Source of the DNA: Psychrobacter sp. NZS113
GTDB taxonomy: Bacteria > Pseudomonadota > Gammaproteobacteria > Pseudomonadales > Moraxellaceae
Assembly: GCF_015864825.1 (NCBI RefSeq)
Contig: NZ_JADYWL010000009.1
Span: 62,001-126,000, forward strand
Direction of reading: 5' to 3'
DNA length: 64,000 bases
Below the pieces are notes generated by a model. The model was given only the letters and a program-made list of their open reading frames with translations, was not told where the DNA came from and did not search any database. A program made the translations under genes and the position numbers. This document shows positions 55,826-64,000 of the stretch, one piece after another (the stretch's first letter is position 1; each line of letters begins with the position of its first letter).

Positions 55826-55872
55826 GTCAAATTTGGTGCAGTAGGTACGTCAAAAAAGCCCTATAGAAAAGC

Positions 55873-55919
55873 AGAAAGCATGCTATTGATAGAATTATCG
55901 ATGGCATGCTTTTTTTGTA
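55873..55919. terminator. Bidirectional terminator after glnD
   Basis: aaagcatgctattgat and atcgatggcatgcttttttt pair at 12 of 14 core positions, with a T-run on the plus strand and A-rich bases on the other side. It serves glnD and the converging gene. Confidence 0.85.
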
Positions 55920-55939
55920 TCTAATAGCAAAGCGTTTGT

Positions 55940-56614
55940 TTATAACGTGCTTTTGTATATCATCTCGCTAGCGTGCTCATTGAGCTCATCATCAGCGAGG
56001 TCTGGCGGCAGAATATCTGCCTCGAGGTTCTTTTGCGTCAATATTAAACGCCCAGCATCGACCTCTATTTTTAGCAAACAATGCAAGCTTGCTAAATGAA
56101 AGCTTTTGTCAAAATACTCATACATCTCCCTGAGAGAAAGAGGGGCATTGGCATGCACATCTGGATAAAGACTGTCTTTTGCCAGAATAATCATCTCATT
56201 CATGGCTTCTTCACGTAGCAACTCATCTTTGTCAATTTTGCGTTGTAAAGTATTCGCCATTTGACCTTTGGCTGCCAACATAACCACAAATATGATTGTC
56301 TGTAAGGTAAACAGAGCAACATATTGCCATAAAGGTAGTATGATACCCAGCAATTTGCTGAGCAACATCAGCAGCATCGCCACGATGACATAGCTGACCA
56401 ATTGCCATAAGAACCACATCATCAAGCTGTTTTCACCATACCAAAACATTTTTCTTTCTTTATGGTTAATCAGTTGCTGACGCGATTGCCACCAGCTGTG
56501 CTCACGTTGCTTAAGTCGCTCGTACAATTTAGTACGGGGCAGCAAGCTACCATTAGAGTTTTCATCATTGATATCTTTAGCGTCAAGACTATCGGGCTTT
56601 GCAACACTAGGCAT
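55940..56614 (-). CDS. Hypothetical two-TM protein
   Basis: I do not recognise this 224-residue protein. The first 60 residues are polar and basic, with LKQREHSWWQSRQQLINHKERK. Two adjacent hydrophobic segments (about 66-90 and 95-112) form a hairpin. The rest is a soluble C-terminal domain with helices around LLREEAMNEMIILAKDSLYP, a segment with LREMYEYFDKSFHL and an acidic end. It looks like a cytoplasm-facing membrane protein. GGA lies upstream of the ATG. The gene is transcribed against glnD and divergently from dapC, so it is probably monocistronic. Confidence 0.6.
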   Translation of the reverse strand: MPSVAKPDSLDAKDINDENSNGSLLPRTKLYERLKQREHSWWQSRQQLINHKERKMFWYGENSLMMWFLWQLVSYVIVAMLLMLLSKLLGIILPLWQYVALFTLQTIIFVVMLAAKGQMANTLQRKIDKDELLREEAMNEMIILAKDSLYPDVHANAPLSLREMYEYFDKSFHLASLHCLLKIEVDAGRLILTQKNLEADILPPDLADDELNEHASEMIYKSTL

Positions 56615-56872
56615 ATCAAATTATCCTTACCATGAACTATCATTGAGACTGATAGAGATTTTTGTATTGTTATAAGTTATCAATTGATAAGATTTTCTGA
56701 GCATTTTTCAGTACATTACCTCTGCGTCTGTTTCATCAGTTATGCTCAAATAGCTTGGCAGTCTGAGCATGAAAAGAAGAAAAAGACAAAAAACAAGAGA
56801 AGTGCTACACTGCTTAAATGTAAATTTTCTTTATAACTTTATTATTAATTGTCTATTATAGTTACCCTACCT

Positions 56873-58105
56873 ATGAATCACAACTTAACGTACCTGCATC
56901 CTTACCCTTTTGCAAAAATGGCTACCCTACTGGCCGATAGCACCCCAGCCCATAACTACAGTGAAATCAAACTGGGTATTGGTGAACCAAAGCATGAGCC
57001 ACCCGCTTTTGTACTGGACGTACTACGCGAAAATTTGGACAAAATAAGCCGTTACCCAACGACTAATGGCCTGTTTGAGCTGCGCCAAACCATTGCTCAC
57101 TGGCTAGAGAAGCGGTTTTTCTTAAATCATGTCGACGCCAATACCCAAGTATTGCCCGTGATGGGAACACGCGAGGCTATTTTTAGTTTGGTACAAGCGG
57201 TCGTCGATCACAAAGTCATCGATACTGACAATCATTCGCTGTCTGTATCTGGTCAACCTCCTACGGTGGTTATGCCCAACCCGTTTTATCAAATATATGA
57301 GGGTGCGGCAATATTGGCACAGGCAACGCCTTACTTTGTACCTTGCACACTAGATAATGACTTTAAAGGTGATTATCGCGCAGTACCACAAGAAGTTTGG
57401 GCAAACACGCAGCTTCTATTTGTCTGTAGTCCCAACAACCCAACAGGCTCAGTCATGACGATGGACGATTGGGAATATCTCATTCGCCTATCCGATCATT
57501 ACGGTTTTATCATTGCTAGTGACGAATGTTATAGCGAGCTGTATTTTGATACAGCACCGATTGGACTATTACAAGCCTGCGCGGCACTCGGTCGTCATAA
57601 ATTTAAAAACTGTATCGTTTTTCATTCTTTATCTAAACGCTCAAACCTACCTGGTTTACGTTCAGGATTTGTGGCGGGTGATGCCAATATTTTGCAGGCG
57701 TATCTGCAATATCGTACCTATCAAGGTTGTGCCATGCCGATACCACATCAGCTTGCCTCTGTCGCTGCTTGGCAAGATGAAAAGCATGTGGCGCACAATC
57801 GCGCACTGTATCAAGAAAAATTTGCCTTATGGATGTCTGAGCTTGGCGATCTATTAGAGTTACGGATGCCTGAGGCTGGATTTTACTTTTGGATAAAAGC
57901 GCCTAAGCAATTCAATGGTGATGACGAGCTGTTTGTCAAAGCACTATACGAGCAGGCCAATATTCATGCCTTAGCAGGTCGCTATCTATCACGTGAGGTG
58001 AATGGTAAAAACCCTGGGCAAGGTTATGTGCGTATTGCTCTGGTCGCTAGTGTCGAAGAGAGCCGTGAAGCGATAAGCCGTATTCAAAAATTACTTGGTG
58101 CATAG
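56873..58105 (+). CDS. dapC: Succinyldiaminopimelate transaminase
   Basis: DapC converts N-succinyl-2-amino-6-ketopimelate to N-succinyl-diaminopimelate in lysine and peptidoglycan synthesis, using PLP. From ATG 56873 it has 410 residues (a TTG at 56849 is rejected). Family marks are LHPYPFAKM near the start, LGIGEPKH, YPTTNGLFELRQ and the VCSPNNPTGSVM stretch. The PLP lysine lies in FHSLSKRSNLPGLRSGFVAG (about 250-269), and the end has GQGYVRIALV. The position after map-glnD is the classical neighbourhood and supports DapC over other class I aminotransferases. Confidence 0.93.
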   Translation: MNHNLTYLHPYPFAKMATLLADSTPAHNYSEIKLGIGEPKHEPPAFVLDVLRENLDKISRYPTTNGLFELRQTIAHWLEKRFFLNHVDANTQVLPVMGTREAIFSLVQAVVDHKVIDTDNHSLSVSGQPPTVVMPNPFYQIYEGAAILAQATPYFVPCTLDNDFKGDYRAVPQEVWANTQLLFVCSPNNPTGSVMTMDDWEYLIRLSDHYGFIIASDECYSELYFDTAPIGLLQACAALGRHKFKNCIVFHSLSKRSNLPGLRSGFVAGDANILQAYLQYRTYQGCAMPIPHQLASVAAWQDEKHVAHNRALYQEKFALWMSELGDLLELRMPEAGFYFWIKAPKQFNGDDELFVKALYEQANIHALAGRYLSREVNGKNPGQGYVRIALVASVEESREAISRIQKLLGA

Positions 58106-58153
58106 GGTGCATAAGCAGTCGCTTTACACGCATTAATCTTCAAGAACAATACC

Positions 58154-58199
58154 AACCTCTAATAGCCACAATATAAATGTGGTTATTAGAGGTTTTTTG
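58154..58199 (+). terminator. Terminator of dapC
   Basis: aacctctaatagccaca, loop atataaa-like, tgtggttattagaggtt then a T-run. Arms match at 16 of 17 positions. Confidence 0.92.
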
Positions 58200-58256
58200 C
58201 TGTAATAGTGCTATAGTTAAGTATCTCTTACCCAATATGCCATCAAGGATGATGCC

Positions 58257-60197
58257 ATGGCCCATCTTGATTTTACCCAGCCGCCCTTTGATGTATTAAG
58301 TATGGCTGAACGTCAAAGCATTAGAAAAAACACCCAAATCCGCTATCTTGCCAAAAGCGAAAGCCTACTAGCAGAAGAGCTGAAATGTCTGTATGTGGTC
58401 ATCAAAGGACAAATTGAGCAGTCACTCGGCGGTGAGTTCGTCGGCTCCTATCTAGGAAGCAATCATTCTGATCATCTCAATAATAACGACTGGTTCGACA
58501 GTCGTCGTTTGCCCGAGTCATCGGCAAACGGCAATTCTAATACTGAAGCCTTACAGACCTATCAATTTACAGCTGCCGAAGATACTTTGCTACTACAAGT
58601 CGCTGGTAGCGCAGTCGACAAAATCAGCGCACAAAATCATCTAGTACGCCAAATGCTATCCGATAAACTTCCTGAACGATTAAAAGCGTTACAGCAGAGA
58701 CGTAATCATAAAGTAACCAATCCTAACGCCTATAACGATCAACAAGAAGTTCAGCAAATCATGCTGCAACCAGTGATAGATGTCAGTTTATTACCCGTAC
58801 ATATTGTGGATGCCAGTAACAGCTTGTATGACGCCGCCTGCATCATGACTCAGGTAGGACTGAAGCACGTACTGGTACGACCATCAAATTCTTCGGAAAA
58901 CACTGAAAATGAACATCATGGCACTGGTCATCTGTTAGGGATTTTAACTGATACCGATATTTGCCGTGCGGTGAGTGAACAGCAGAATCCTGCCACGACT
59001 ACCTGCCAGCGTTATGCTAACTTTAACCTGCGTACCATTAACGCTACTGATGAAATTGGTGATGCTCTATTGACCATGACTCGCTATCGTATCCATAGAT
59101 TACCCGTGATTGATCATAATGGTGACGTGGTAGGAATACTTGGACAGAGTGATATGCTCGCTCATATTAGCCATCACTCACAGCTCATTAGTATTCAAAT
59201 CGAGCAGGCAAAAGATCTATCAAGTCTAGATACCGCTGTTGAGCTGATCGGTCGTTATATTCGTGTGCAACATCAAAATGGCGTCAAAATCGGTAACATT
59301 AGTCGCATGGTACAGACACTCAACGCACAGGTATTTACCAAACTGTGGCAACTCATCGTGCCTGATGAAGTCATGGCAAACACCTGCCTCATCGTCATGG
59401 GGTCAGAGGGTCGCGGTGAGCAAATCATGCGTACTGACCAAGATAATGCGCTCATCATGCGTGATGGTTACACCCATGATAATCTGGCACAGTTTGCTGA
59501 TACCTTTAATAGCCATTTGGCGACGTTAGGCTATCCCCTGTGCGATGGCAACATTATGATGACCAACCCGATGTGGCGACAACCGCTAAAAGCATTTAAT
59601 ACGCAAATCAGTTTATGGTTTAAAAACATCGATCCGATGCATGGTATTTATTTGTCTGCCATCCTCGATGGTGAGTATGTCTGCGGTGATGAGTCGTTAT
59701 TAACTCAAGTACGTCAACATCTAAAAGTGGCTCATCGACAATCAGACCCTATGTTTGTACGCCAGTTCGCACGAGCTGCGCTACAGTTTGGTGATGTCAA
59801 TCAGTGGTGGCAAAAATTCGTTCCACTACTAGGTGGCAAGTCAGATTCGCACGATATCGACCTAAAAAAAGCCGGTATCTTTCCACTGGTTCATGGTATT
59901 CGCACTTTGGCGTTAGAAAATGACATCTTAGAAGTCCCCAGTACCAAGAATCGCCTAAAGGCGTTGGTAAAAAATCATGCATTAACCCAAGAGCGTGCAG
60001 ACAACTTGTTAGAGGCTTTGGAATTCTTTATGGCACAGCGTCTATCAGTTGCTCTGTCTACCGATGACAGACACGCACGCCAAGTAAATCCAACGACGCT
60101 GACGGCGCTTGAGCGTGACTTGCTAAAAGAGTGTCTGTCTGTGGTCAAAAGCTTTAAGACACAGCTACGTCAGCACTATCAATTAGAAATAGCATAA
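58257..60197 (+). CDS. CBS-pair and DUF294 nucleotidyltransferase-like protein
   Basis: The 646-residue soluble protein has an N-terminal cyclic-nucleotide-binding-like region (about 1-125) and two CBS motifs (about 175-300) with GILTDTDICRAV and VVGILGQSDMLAHI. A DUF294 nucleotidyltransferase-like domain follows, with MGSEGRGEQIMRTDQDNALIM (about 380-400), and then the DUF294 C-terminal domain. The GSEGRGEQ and DQDNAL residues match the GlnD-like NTase pattern. Family members in gammaproteobacteria sit beside acetate-symporter and exonuclease genes, suggesting a sensory role, which is inference. AAGGA is eight bases upstream. Confidence 0.88.
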   Translation: MAHLDFTQPPFDVLSMAERQSIRKNTQIRYLAKSESLLAEELKCLYVVIKGQIEQSLGGEFVGSYLGSNHSDHLNNNDWFDSRRLPESSANGNSNTEALQTYQFTAAEDTLLLQVAGSAVDKISAQNHLVRQMLSDKLPERLKALQQRRNHKVTNPNAYNDQQEVQQIMLQPVIDVSLLPVHIVDASNSLYDAACIMTQVGLKHVLVRPSNSSENTENEHHGTGHLLGILTDTDICRAVSEQQNPATTTCQRYANFNLRTINATDEIGDALLTMTRYRIHRLPVIDHNGDVVGILGQSDMLAHISHHSQLISIQIEQAKDLSSLDTAVELIGRYIRVQHQNGVKIGNISRMVQTLNAQVFTKLWQLIVPDEVMANTCLIVMGSEGRGEQIMRTDQDNALIMRDGYTHDNLAQFADTFNSHLATLGYPLCDGNIMMTNPMWRQPLKAFNTQISLWFKNIDPMHGIYLSAILDGEYVCGDESLLTQVRQHLKVAHRQSDPMFVRQFARAALQFGDVNQWWQKFVPLLGGKSDSHDIDLKKAGIFPLVHGIRTLALENDILEVPSTKNRLKALVKNHALTQERADNLLEALEFFMAQRLSVALSTDDRHARQVNPTTLTALERDLLKECLSVVKSFKTQLRQHYQLEIA

Positions 60198-60201
60198 ACA
60201 A

Positions 60202-60819
60202 ATGAGCACGCATATGAGTTGGCTAAAACAGTTGTCTTGCACTTGGCAAAAGACGCAATTACAGCGTCCAGAGTTAGCCTCGATGTTTACCCAACCGATG
60301 GCTGAGCAGTGGGTGGCGATTGACTGTGAGATGACAGGACTCAATCCCAAAAAGCATCATGTACTGTCTGTCGCAGCGATTCATATCAATGGCAATACCA
60401 TCGATACGGGCAATGGCATGCACTTGGTCTGTAGACCACCTGTGATGCCTGACCGCGATACCATTGTCATTCACGGCTTGCGTACCGCTGATGTCGAGCA
60501 TGGTATGAGCTATGATGAAATGCTGGCGCTACTGTTACCGTTCATAGATAACCGACCTATTATTGGGTTTTGTACGCAGCTAGATACTGGCTTTTTGAAT
60601 CCTTTGGTCAAGCGCTATATGGGTACCACGCTGCCCAATGAAATCATCGATGTGCGGCATTTGTACAGTCGTCGTATGAGTGGTCACACCCAAGGCCTAT
60701 CTAACCAATCGCAGCATTTGACCAATATATTAGCGCATTATAATATTCCTGATCTGGGCGCTCACGATGCTTATAACGATGCCATTATGACGGCGATGGC
60801 CTTTTTGCACATGCGTTAA
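60202..60819 (+). CDS. DnaQ-fold 3'-5' exonuclease family protein
   Basis: The 205-residue protein has a DEDDh exonuclease core. ExoI is WVAIDCEMTGLNPKKHHVLS (about 32-51, Asp and Glu). ExoII contains IGFCTQLDTGFLNPLVKRYM (about 119-138), and ExoIII is GAHDAYNDAIMTAMAF (about 186-201), with the His and Asp in place. It starts 4 bp after the DUF294 gene and is co-transcribed. This pairing is frequent in related bacteria and suggests joint action. The substrate is unknown, and it lacks the length for DNA polymerase III epsilon with its clamp-binding tail. Confidence 0.88.
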   Translation: MSTHMSWLKQLSCTWQKTQLQRPELASMFTQPMAEQWVAIDCEMTGLNPKKHHVLSVAAIHINGNTIDTGNGMHLVCRPPVMPDRDTIVIHGLRTADVEHGMSYDEMLALLLPFIDNRPIIGFCTQLDTGFLNPLVKRYMGTTLPNEIIDVRHLYSRRMSGHTQGLSNQSQHLTNILAHYNIPDLGAHDAYNDAIMTAMAFLHMR

Positions 60820-60921
60820 TATCATTTATAGATAACAAAATCGAGCTTTTAACAAGCCTCTCAACCTACGCGAAAACGGCAACTCATGTTAGTATAGTCG
60901 GCTTTTACCACCGACTAAAAG

Positions 60922-62931
60922 ATGCTCATGCGACCTACTTCCAAACGCTCTCTTTCTCCTGCCCTCGCTGCCAAACTTTCACCGATTTTTCACCATCTAC
61001 GACCGTTTAATCAGGTGAGTAAACGCTTAGTCGTACTGGCATTAGTCGCAACGCCGCTATATGCACAGGCAGCATTGCCAGCAGCTATTCAAGTGGCATT
61101 ATCACGAGCTGATTTAACGGAAGCTGATATCAGCATTGTCATCACGCCAGTCGGCGATAAAAACGCTAGTCACCTGCCCGCTCCCATTCAGGTCATTGAC
61201 AGCCAGTCGGATAGCTCTTCTGAAAACACTTCTCAATCAGAGCTAACGACTAAATCTACGTCTGATACTAGTGGCAGTGGCCAGAAAACAACACAGAGTG
61301 ATGCTCACGATGAAAAAAGTCATTTAGTGCAACCAAGCACATTGATTACGATTGAACAGCGCACGATTAAAAAGCGTGAGCAAGCACTGCATGCTTATAC
61401 GGATGACCCTTACACCTACCAAAGTTTAGAAAGTATCCCAACCGTACTGGGTGACTCGTCAAAACCAACGGTCATTGACGATCATAATAAAAATGGTAAT
61501 GCCGATGGCAGCACGGGTACACCGTCTATAAAGATGTCATTTTCACCACTACTGAGTCATCAACCTGATATCGCTCGTACACCTGCCAGTACCATGAAAC
61601 TCGTTCCCAGCTTTATTGCTTTAGATACCTTGGGAGCGGGCTTTGTCTGGCATACACGTGTCTACCATACTGGCCTTGTCATCGGTGATCGTCTACACGG
61701 TGACTTGGTTATCCAAGGCAGTGGCGACCCAAAAATGACTCATGATCGTCTGGCACAATTGCTTTATAAAGTACAGTCAGTTGGCATTCATCACATCGAT
61801 GGAGATATCATCATCGACAGCGCTGTCTTCAAAAACATCACTAAAGATCCTGCCGCCTTTGATAACTCACCATTGCGTCCTTATAACGCCAGTCCCGATG
61901 GTTTTTTGGTTAACTTCAGTACCATCGGTATCAAAAGCTACCCATTAGATAACGGTCAAGCCAGTCTGACTTATACGCCGCAATTAGCAAACTATCAATT
62001 ACCCACTACCATAAACACCCGCTCAGCGAGCTGTGGACAGGCAAGCTATAGCCTCTCGCCGCAGTGGCAAACCAAACAACTGCTATTAAATGCCGACTTG
62101 CCAAACAGCTGCGGCGAGCATGTTTTTTATGTTGCGTATCCTGATGCCAAAGACTTTGCTGCACGCATCATCGCCGAAAAATGGCAAGCACTAGGCAATA
62201 CACTCAGTGGTGATGTCATCACACAAGAAGTGCCTTATGCTAGGACAAAGTCTCTAAAATCGACACGCGGTCTCACAGCATTGTCTATGTCGCCTCTGCC
62301 TATTGTCAGCTACCCCTCCTTGAACCTCACTCAGCAAATTTATGATATTAACCACTTCTCCAATAATGTGATGGCGGAACAAGTGGCTCTATCGATAGGT
62401 GCTTATAGCCATGTCGATGGCGTCAAAGCTCATGACGAAACATATGTAAAGAACCATAGAAATGAAAGTAGCCTATACCAATTTGGCAAACCTACTACTA
62501 CCGACTATCCAGCTGCATTGCAAAGTATCAAGCAATGGTGGCAATCCAATCTAAGCACCCCACCACCTCATCTAACTAACGGCTCAGGACTCTGCCGCGA
62601 ATGCACCATCAGTGCGGCCAATCTAAGCGAACTATTAACATACGCTTATGATAGTCCAAGCTTCGATGCTTACGTCGATTCATTAGGTGTGGCAGGTGTC
62701 AGTGGCACCATCACCGCGCATGGCGAACGTTTGCCAGAGTCTGCAGCCATTGGCCGTGCATGGATAAAAACGGGTACTCTAAATAATGTGACCTCGATGG
62801 CAGGTTATGTCAAAGGGTTGTCAGGACAGGATTATGTCGTCGTGGGACTTATCAATAGTGAGCAGGCTCTGAACGCTTATACTGCCAGACCAGTATTGGA
62901 TGCGATGCTCGATTGGACAGCTGAACATTGA
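60922..62931 (+). CDS. dacB: D-alanyl-D-alanine carboxypeptidase/endopeptidase, PBP4 family
   Basis: PBP4 trims peptidoglycan peptides in the periplasm. The 669-residue precursor has a signal region (about 30-50, ending YAQA). An unusual Ser/Thr/Asp-rich insert follows (about 90-190) before the penicillin-binding core. The active-site serine is in ARTPASTMKLVPSF (SxxK near 223-226), the second motif is SNN in NHFSNNVMAEQ (near 478), and the third is KTG in AWIKTGTLNNV (near 614). It is longer than E. coli DacB (477 residues) because of the insert. The start is uncertain between residues 1 and 3. A short stem (tagtcgg/ccgacta) lies just before it. Confidence 0.93.
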   Translation: MLMRPTSKRSLSPALAAKLSPIFHHLRPFNQVSKRLVVLALVATPLYAQAALPAAIQVALSRADLTEADISIVITPVGDKNASHLPAPIQVIDSQSDSSSENTSQSELTTKSTSDTSGSGQKTTQSDAHDEKSHLVQPSTLITIEQRTIKKREQALHAYTDDPYTYQSLESIPTVLGDSSKPTVIDDHNKNGNADGSTGTPSIKMSFSPLLSHQPDIARTPASTMKLVPSFIALDTLGAGFVWHTRVYHTGLVIGDRLHGDLVIQGSGDPKMTHDRLAQLLYKVQSVGIHHIDGDIIIDSAVFKNITKDPAAFDNSPLRPYNASPDGFLVNFSTIGIKSYPLDNGQASLTYTPQLANYQLPTTINTRSASCGQASYSLSPQWQTKQLLLNADLPNSCGEHVFYVAYPDAKDFAARIIAEKWQALGNTLSGDVITQEVPYARTKSLKSTRGLTALSMSPLPIVSYPSLNLTQQIYDINHFSNNVMAEQVALSIGAYSHVDGVKAHDETYVKNHRNESSLYQFGKPTTTDYPAALQSIKQWWQSNLSTPPPHLTNGSGLCRECTISAANLSELLTYAYDSPSFDAYVDSLGVAGVSGTITAHGERLPESAAIGRAWIKTGTLNNVTSMAGYVKGLSGQDYVVVGLINSEQALNAYTARPVLDAMLDWTAEH

Positions 62932-63017
62932 TTACTTTTATCAAAAATACTTTGTAATGAATAGTTGATAATATATTAACTCCAACCTTATGTTTTTACC
63001 TTTATAAAGGTCAGATT

Positions 63018-63533
63018 ATGCCACGCAAGATAACCAATATCAGCAAGCCTAGCCCTCAGTCGGGTCGCGATGGACTAACAAAAAATAATGGATTGGCTCA
63101 ACCCAAACTGGCGCAGTATATTGGTTTTTTTGCGATTGGTTATACGCTTGCCAGCGCAATATTTATGATGATTCAGACCCAGCTTACCTTGAGCTCACAG
63201 CTGGTCACGGTGCTATCTATCATTATTGGGGCTTATATCGCCGTCAGTAAATTCGTCAAGCACCAACAGCGAGCATTGGATAGAAGTGAGATTAATCGCA
63301 TTATGCTGAGCGGAGTTGCTGTTATCTGGCTGGTGACTGCGCTTTACTTTGTAGCCATATGGTTTTGGTTATTTGACACAGTGAGCCGTGAAGTCTTAGT
63401 CGATATGGCAATGCAAAAACCTTTACCACTGCTCTCAGCACTCGTTATGATATTGGTGCTCACATTGGTCAGCGCTCGAATCAGTCTTTGGGTACTCAAC
63501 AGCCTACTTGACCCCAAACGCAAAACTCGATAA
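63018..63533 (+). CDS. Hypothetical four-TM protein
   Basis: The 171-residue protein has a polar, basic N-terminus of about 30 residues. Four hydrophobic segments follow, at about 33-53, 58-78, 95-120 and 136-160, with a basic C-terminus (DPKRKTR). The layout, with a short acidic/basic loop (KFVKHQQRALDRSEINR) between the second and third segments, recalls the small ABZJ_00895-type membrane proteins of Acinetobacter, but I hold that only loosely. The function is unknown. It lies between dacB and a YetF-like gene on the same strand, with 86-bp and 162-bp gaps. AAGG lies upstream of the start. Confidence 0.65.
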   Translation: MPRKITNISKPSPQSGRDGLTKNNGLAQPKLAQYIGFFAIGYTLASAIFMMIQTQLTLSSQLVTVLSIIIGAYIAVSKFVKHQQRALDRSEINRIMLSGVAVIWLVTALYFVAIWFWLFDTVSREVLVDMAMQKPLPLLSALVMILVLTLVSARISLWVLNSLLDPKRKTR

Positions 63534-63695
63534 ACAATTAGCAAGCACAGAAAAACTATAAGTAGCGAAAAAATTGGCTCAGTTATCGAGCTGTGTCGCC
63601 TATAAACTCTATTGCGTTAACGCTACGCTAATGAGTAAAATTTTCGACAATGACTTACTTTGGACAATAACCTACTTTGAATAGGAGCGAGCATC

Positions 63696-64000
63696 ATGGA
63701 AATGTTATTTTTTGACAACATAGACAAGCTTGGACATATCGTCTTAACGACCGTTATGATTTACGTATTCATCGTATTGATTACCAAGATCTCTGGCAAG
63801 CGCTCGACCTCACAGCTCAACAACTTCGACTGGGTCGTCACCGTGATGATTGGCTCATTAGGTGCCAGTACTATTTTGCTCAAAGACATTCCTTTTGTCG
63901 AAGGGGCTTCATCGATTTTAGTACTTTATGTGTTGCAGTTTTTGGTCACCAAATATGCGTCTATTTCAACGCCCTTTAGCAGTTTTATTTTGTCTGAGCC
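63696..64000 (+). CDS. DUF421 (YetF-like) membrane protein, 3' truncated by window
   Basis: The frame starts at ATG 63696 with AGGAG eight bases upstream and is still open at the window end, giving 101 residues. The translation starts MEMLFFDNIDKLGHIV and has three hydrophobic segments. TKISGKRSTSQLNNFDWVVT and MIGSLGAST are typical of the N-terminal membrane part of DUF421/YetF proteins. The C-terminal DUF421 domain should lie just outside the window. The function is unknown. Confidence 0.85.
   Translation, partial: MEMLFFDNIDKLGHIVLTTVMIYVFIVLITKISGKRSTSQLNNFDWVVTVMIGSLGASTILLKDIPFVEGASSILVLYVLQFLVTKYASISTPFSSFILSE

Overview
The window looks like chromosome of a Moraxellaceae gammaproteobacterium, most likely Psychrobacter. 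I judge this from protein flavour, the map-glnD-dapC order, the accD/folC/LysM-SPOR neighbourhood, and many small AT-rich repeats between genes. No species call is possible without a search. Most of the window is ordinary housekeeping sequence with intact reading frames. One clearly different AT-rich block lies at 33.7-38.5 kb.

Layout. 0-9.2 kb: a DUF1853 gene cut by the window edge, a 176-bp MITE-like element, a DUF2726 protein, a LysM/SPOR envelope protein, folC, accD and trpA-trpB-trpF, all but the first on the minus strand. 9.4-24.4 kb: CPD photolyase, a DUF4230 protein, proS, an LprI-like protein, queF, a YadG/YadH-type ABC exporter, cytochrome c5, tRNA-Arg(CCG), a class III sirtuin, an adenine-deaminase-type enzyme, and a lemA-TPM-TPM cluster. 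24.4-33.6 kb: a 1-kb gene-free stretch with two large palindromes upstream of an AgcS-type symporter, two fasciclin lipoproteins plus the remnant of a third, and metH. 33.7-38.5 kb: a compact three-gene operon encoding a 5-methylcytosine DNA methyltransferase, a protein with two GHKL ATPase modules (Hsp90/MORC-like at the N-terminus, histidine-kinase-like at the C-terminus) and an unusual response-receiver protein with a long unknown C-terminal domain. This is the best candidate for an undescribed, probably defensive, system. 38.5-49.6 kb: two DUF2256 zinc-ribbon-like miniproteins, then a membrane-linked group of a giant (about 2050 aa) DUF3686-type AAA+ ATPase, a PH-like membrane protein, a YqiK-type flotillin and a YqiJ/NfeD-like OB-fold membrane protein. 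49.8-64 kb: a TolB-like propeller lipoprotein, a META lipoprotein, map, glnD, a two-TM protein, dapC, a CBS/DUF294 nucleotidyltransferase-like protein with its DnaQ-fold exonuclease partner, PBP4 (dacB), a small membrane protein, and a YetF/DUF421 gene cut by the right edge.

A second theme is a dispersed family of about 107-bp elements with TATAGTC termini. I count eight recognisable copies and one doubtful composite in 34 kb. They fall into two sequence subfamilies whose inner stems differ in sequence but stay self-complementary. Several sit between genes of one transcription unit (lemA/ygcG, map/glnD, and the flotillin/ATPase group). Strong rho-independent terminators separate most units, and two of them share a nearly identical stem.
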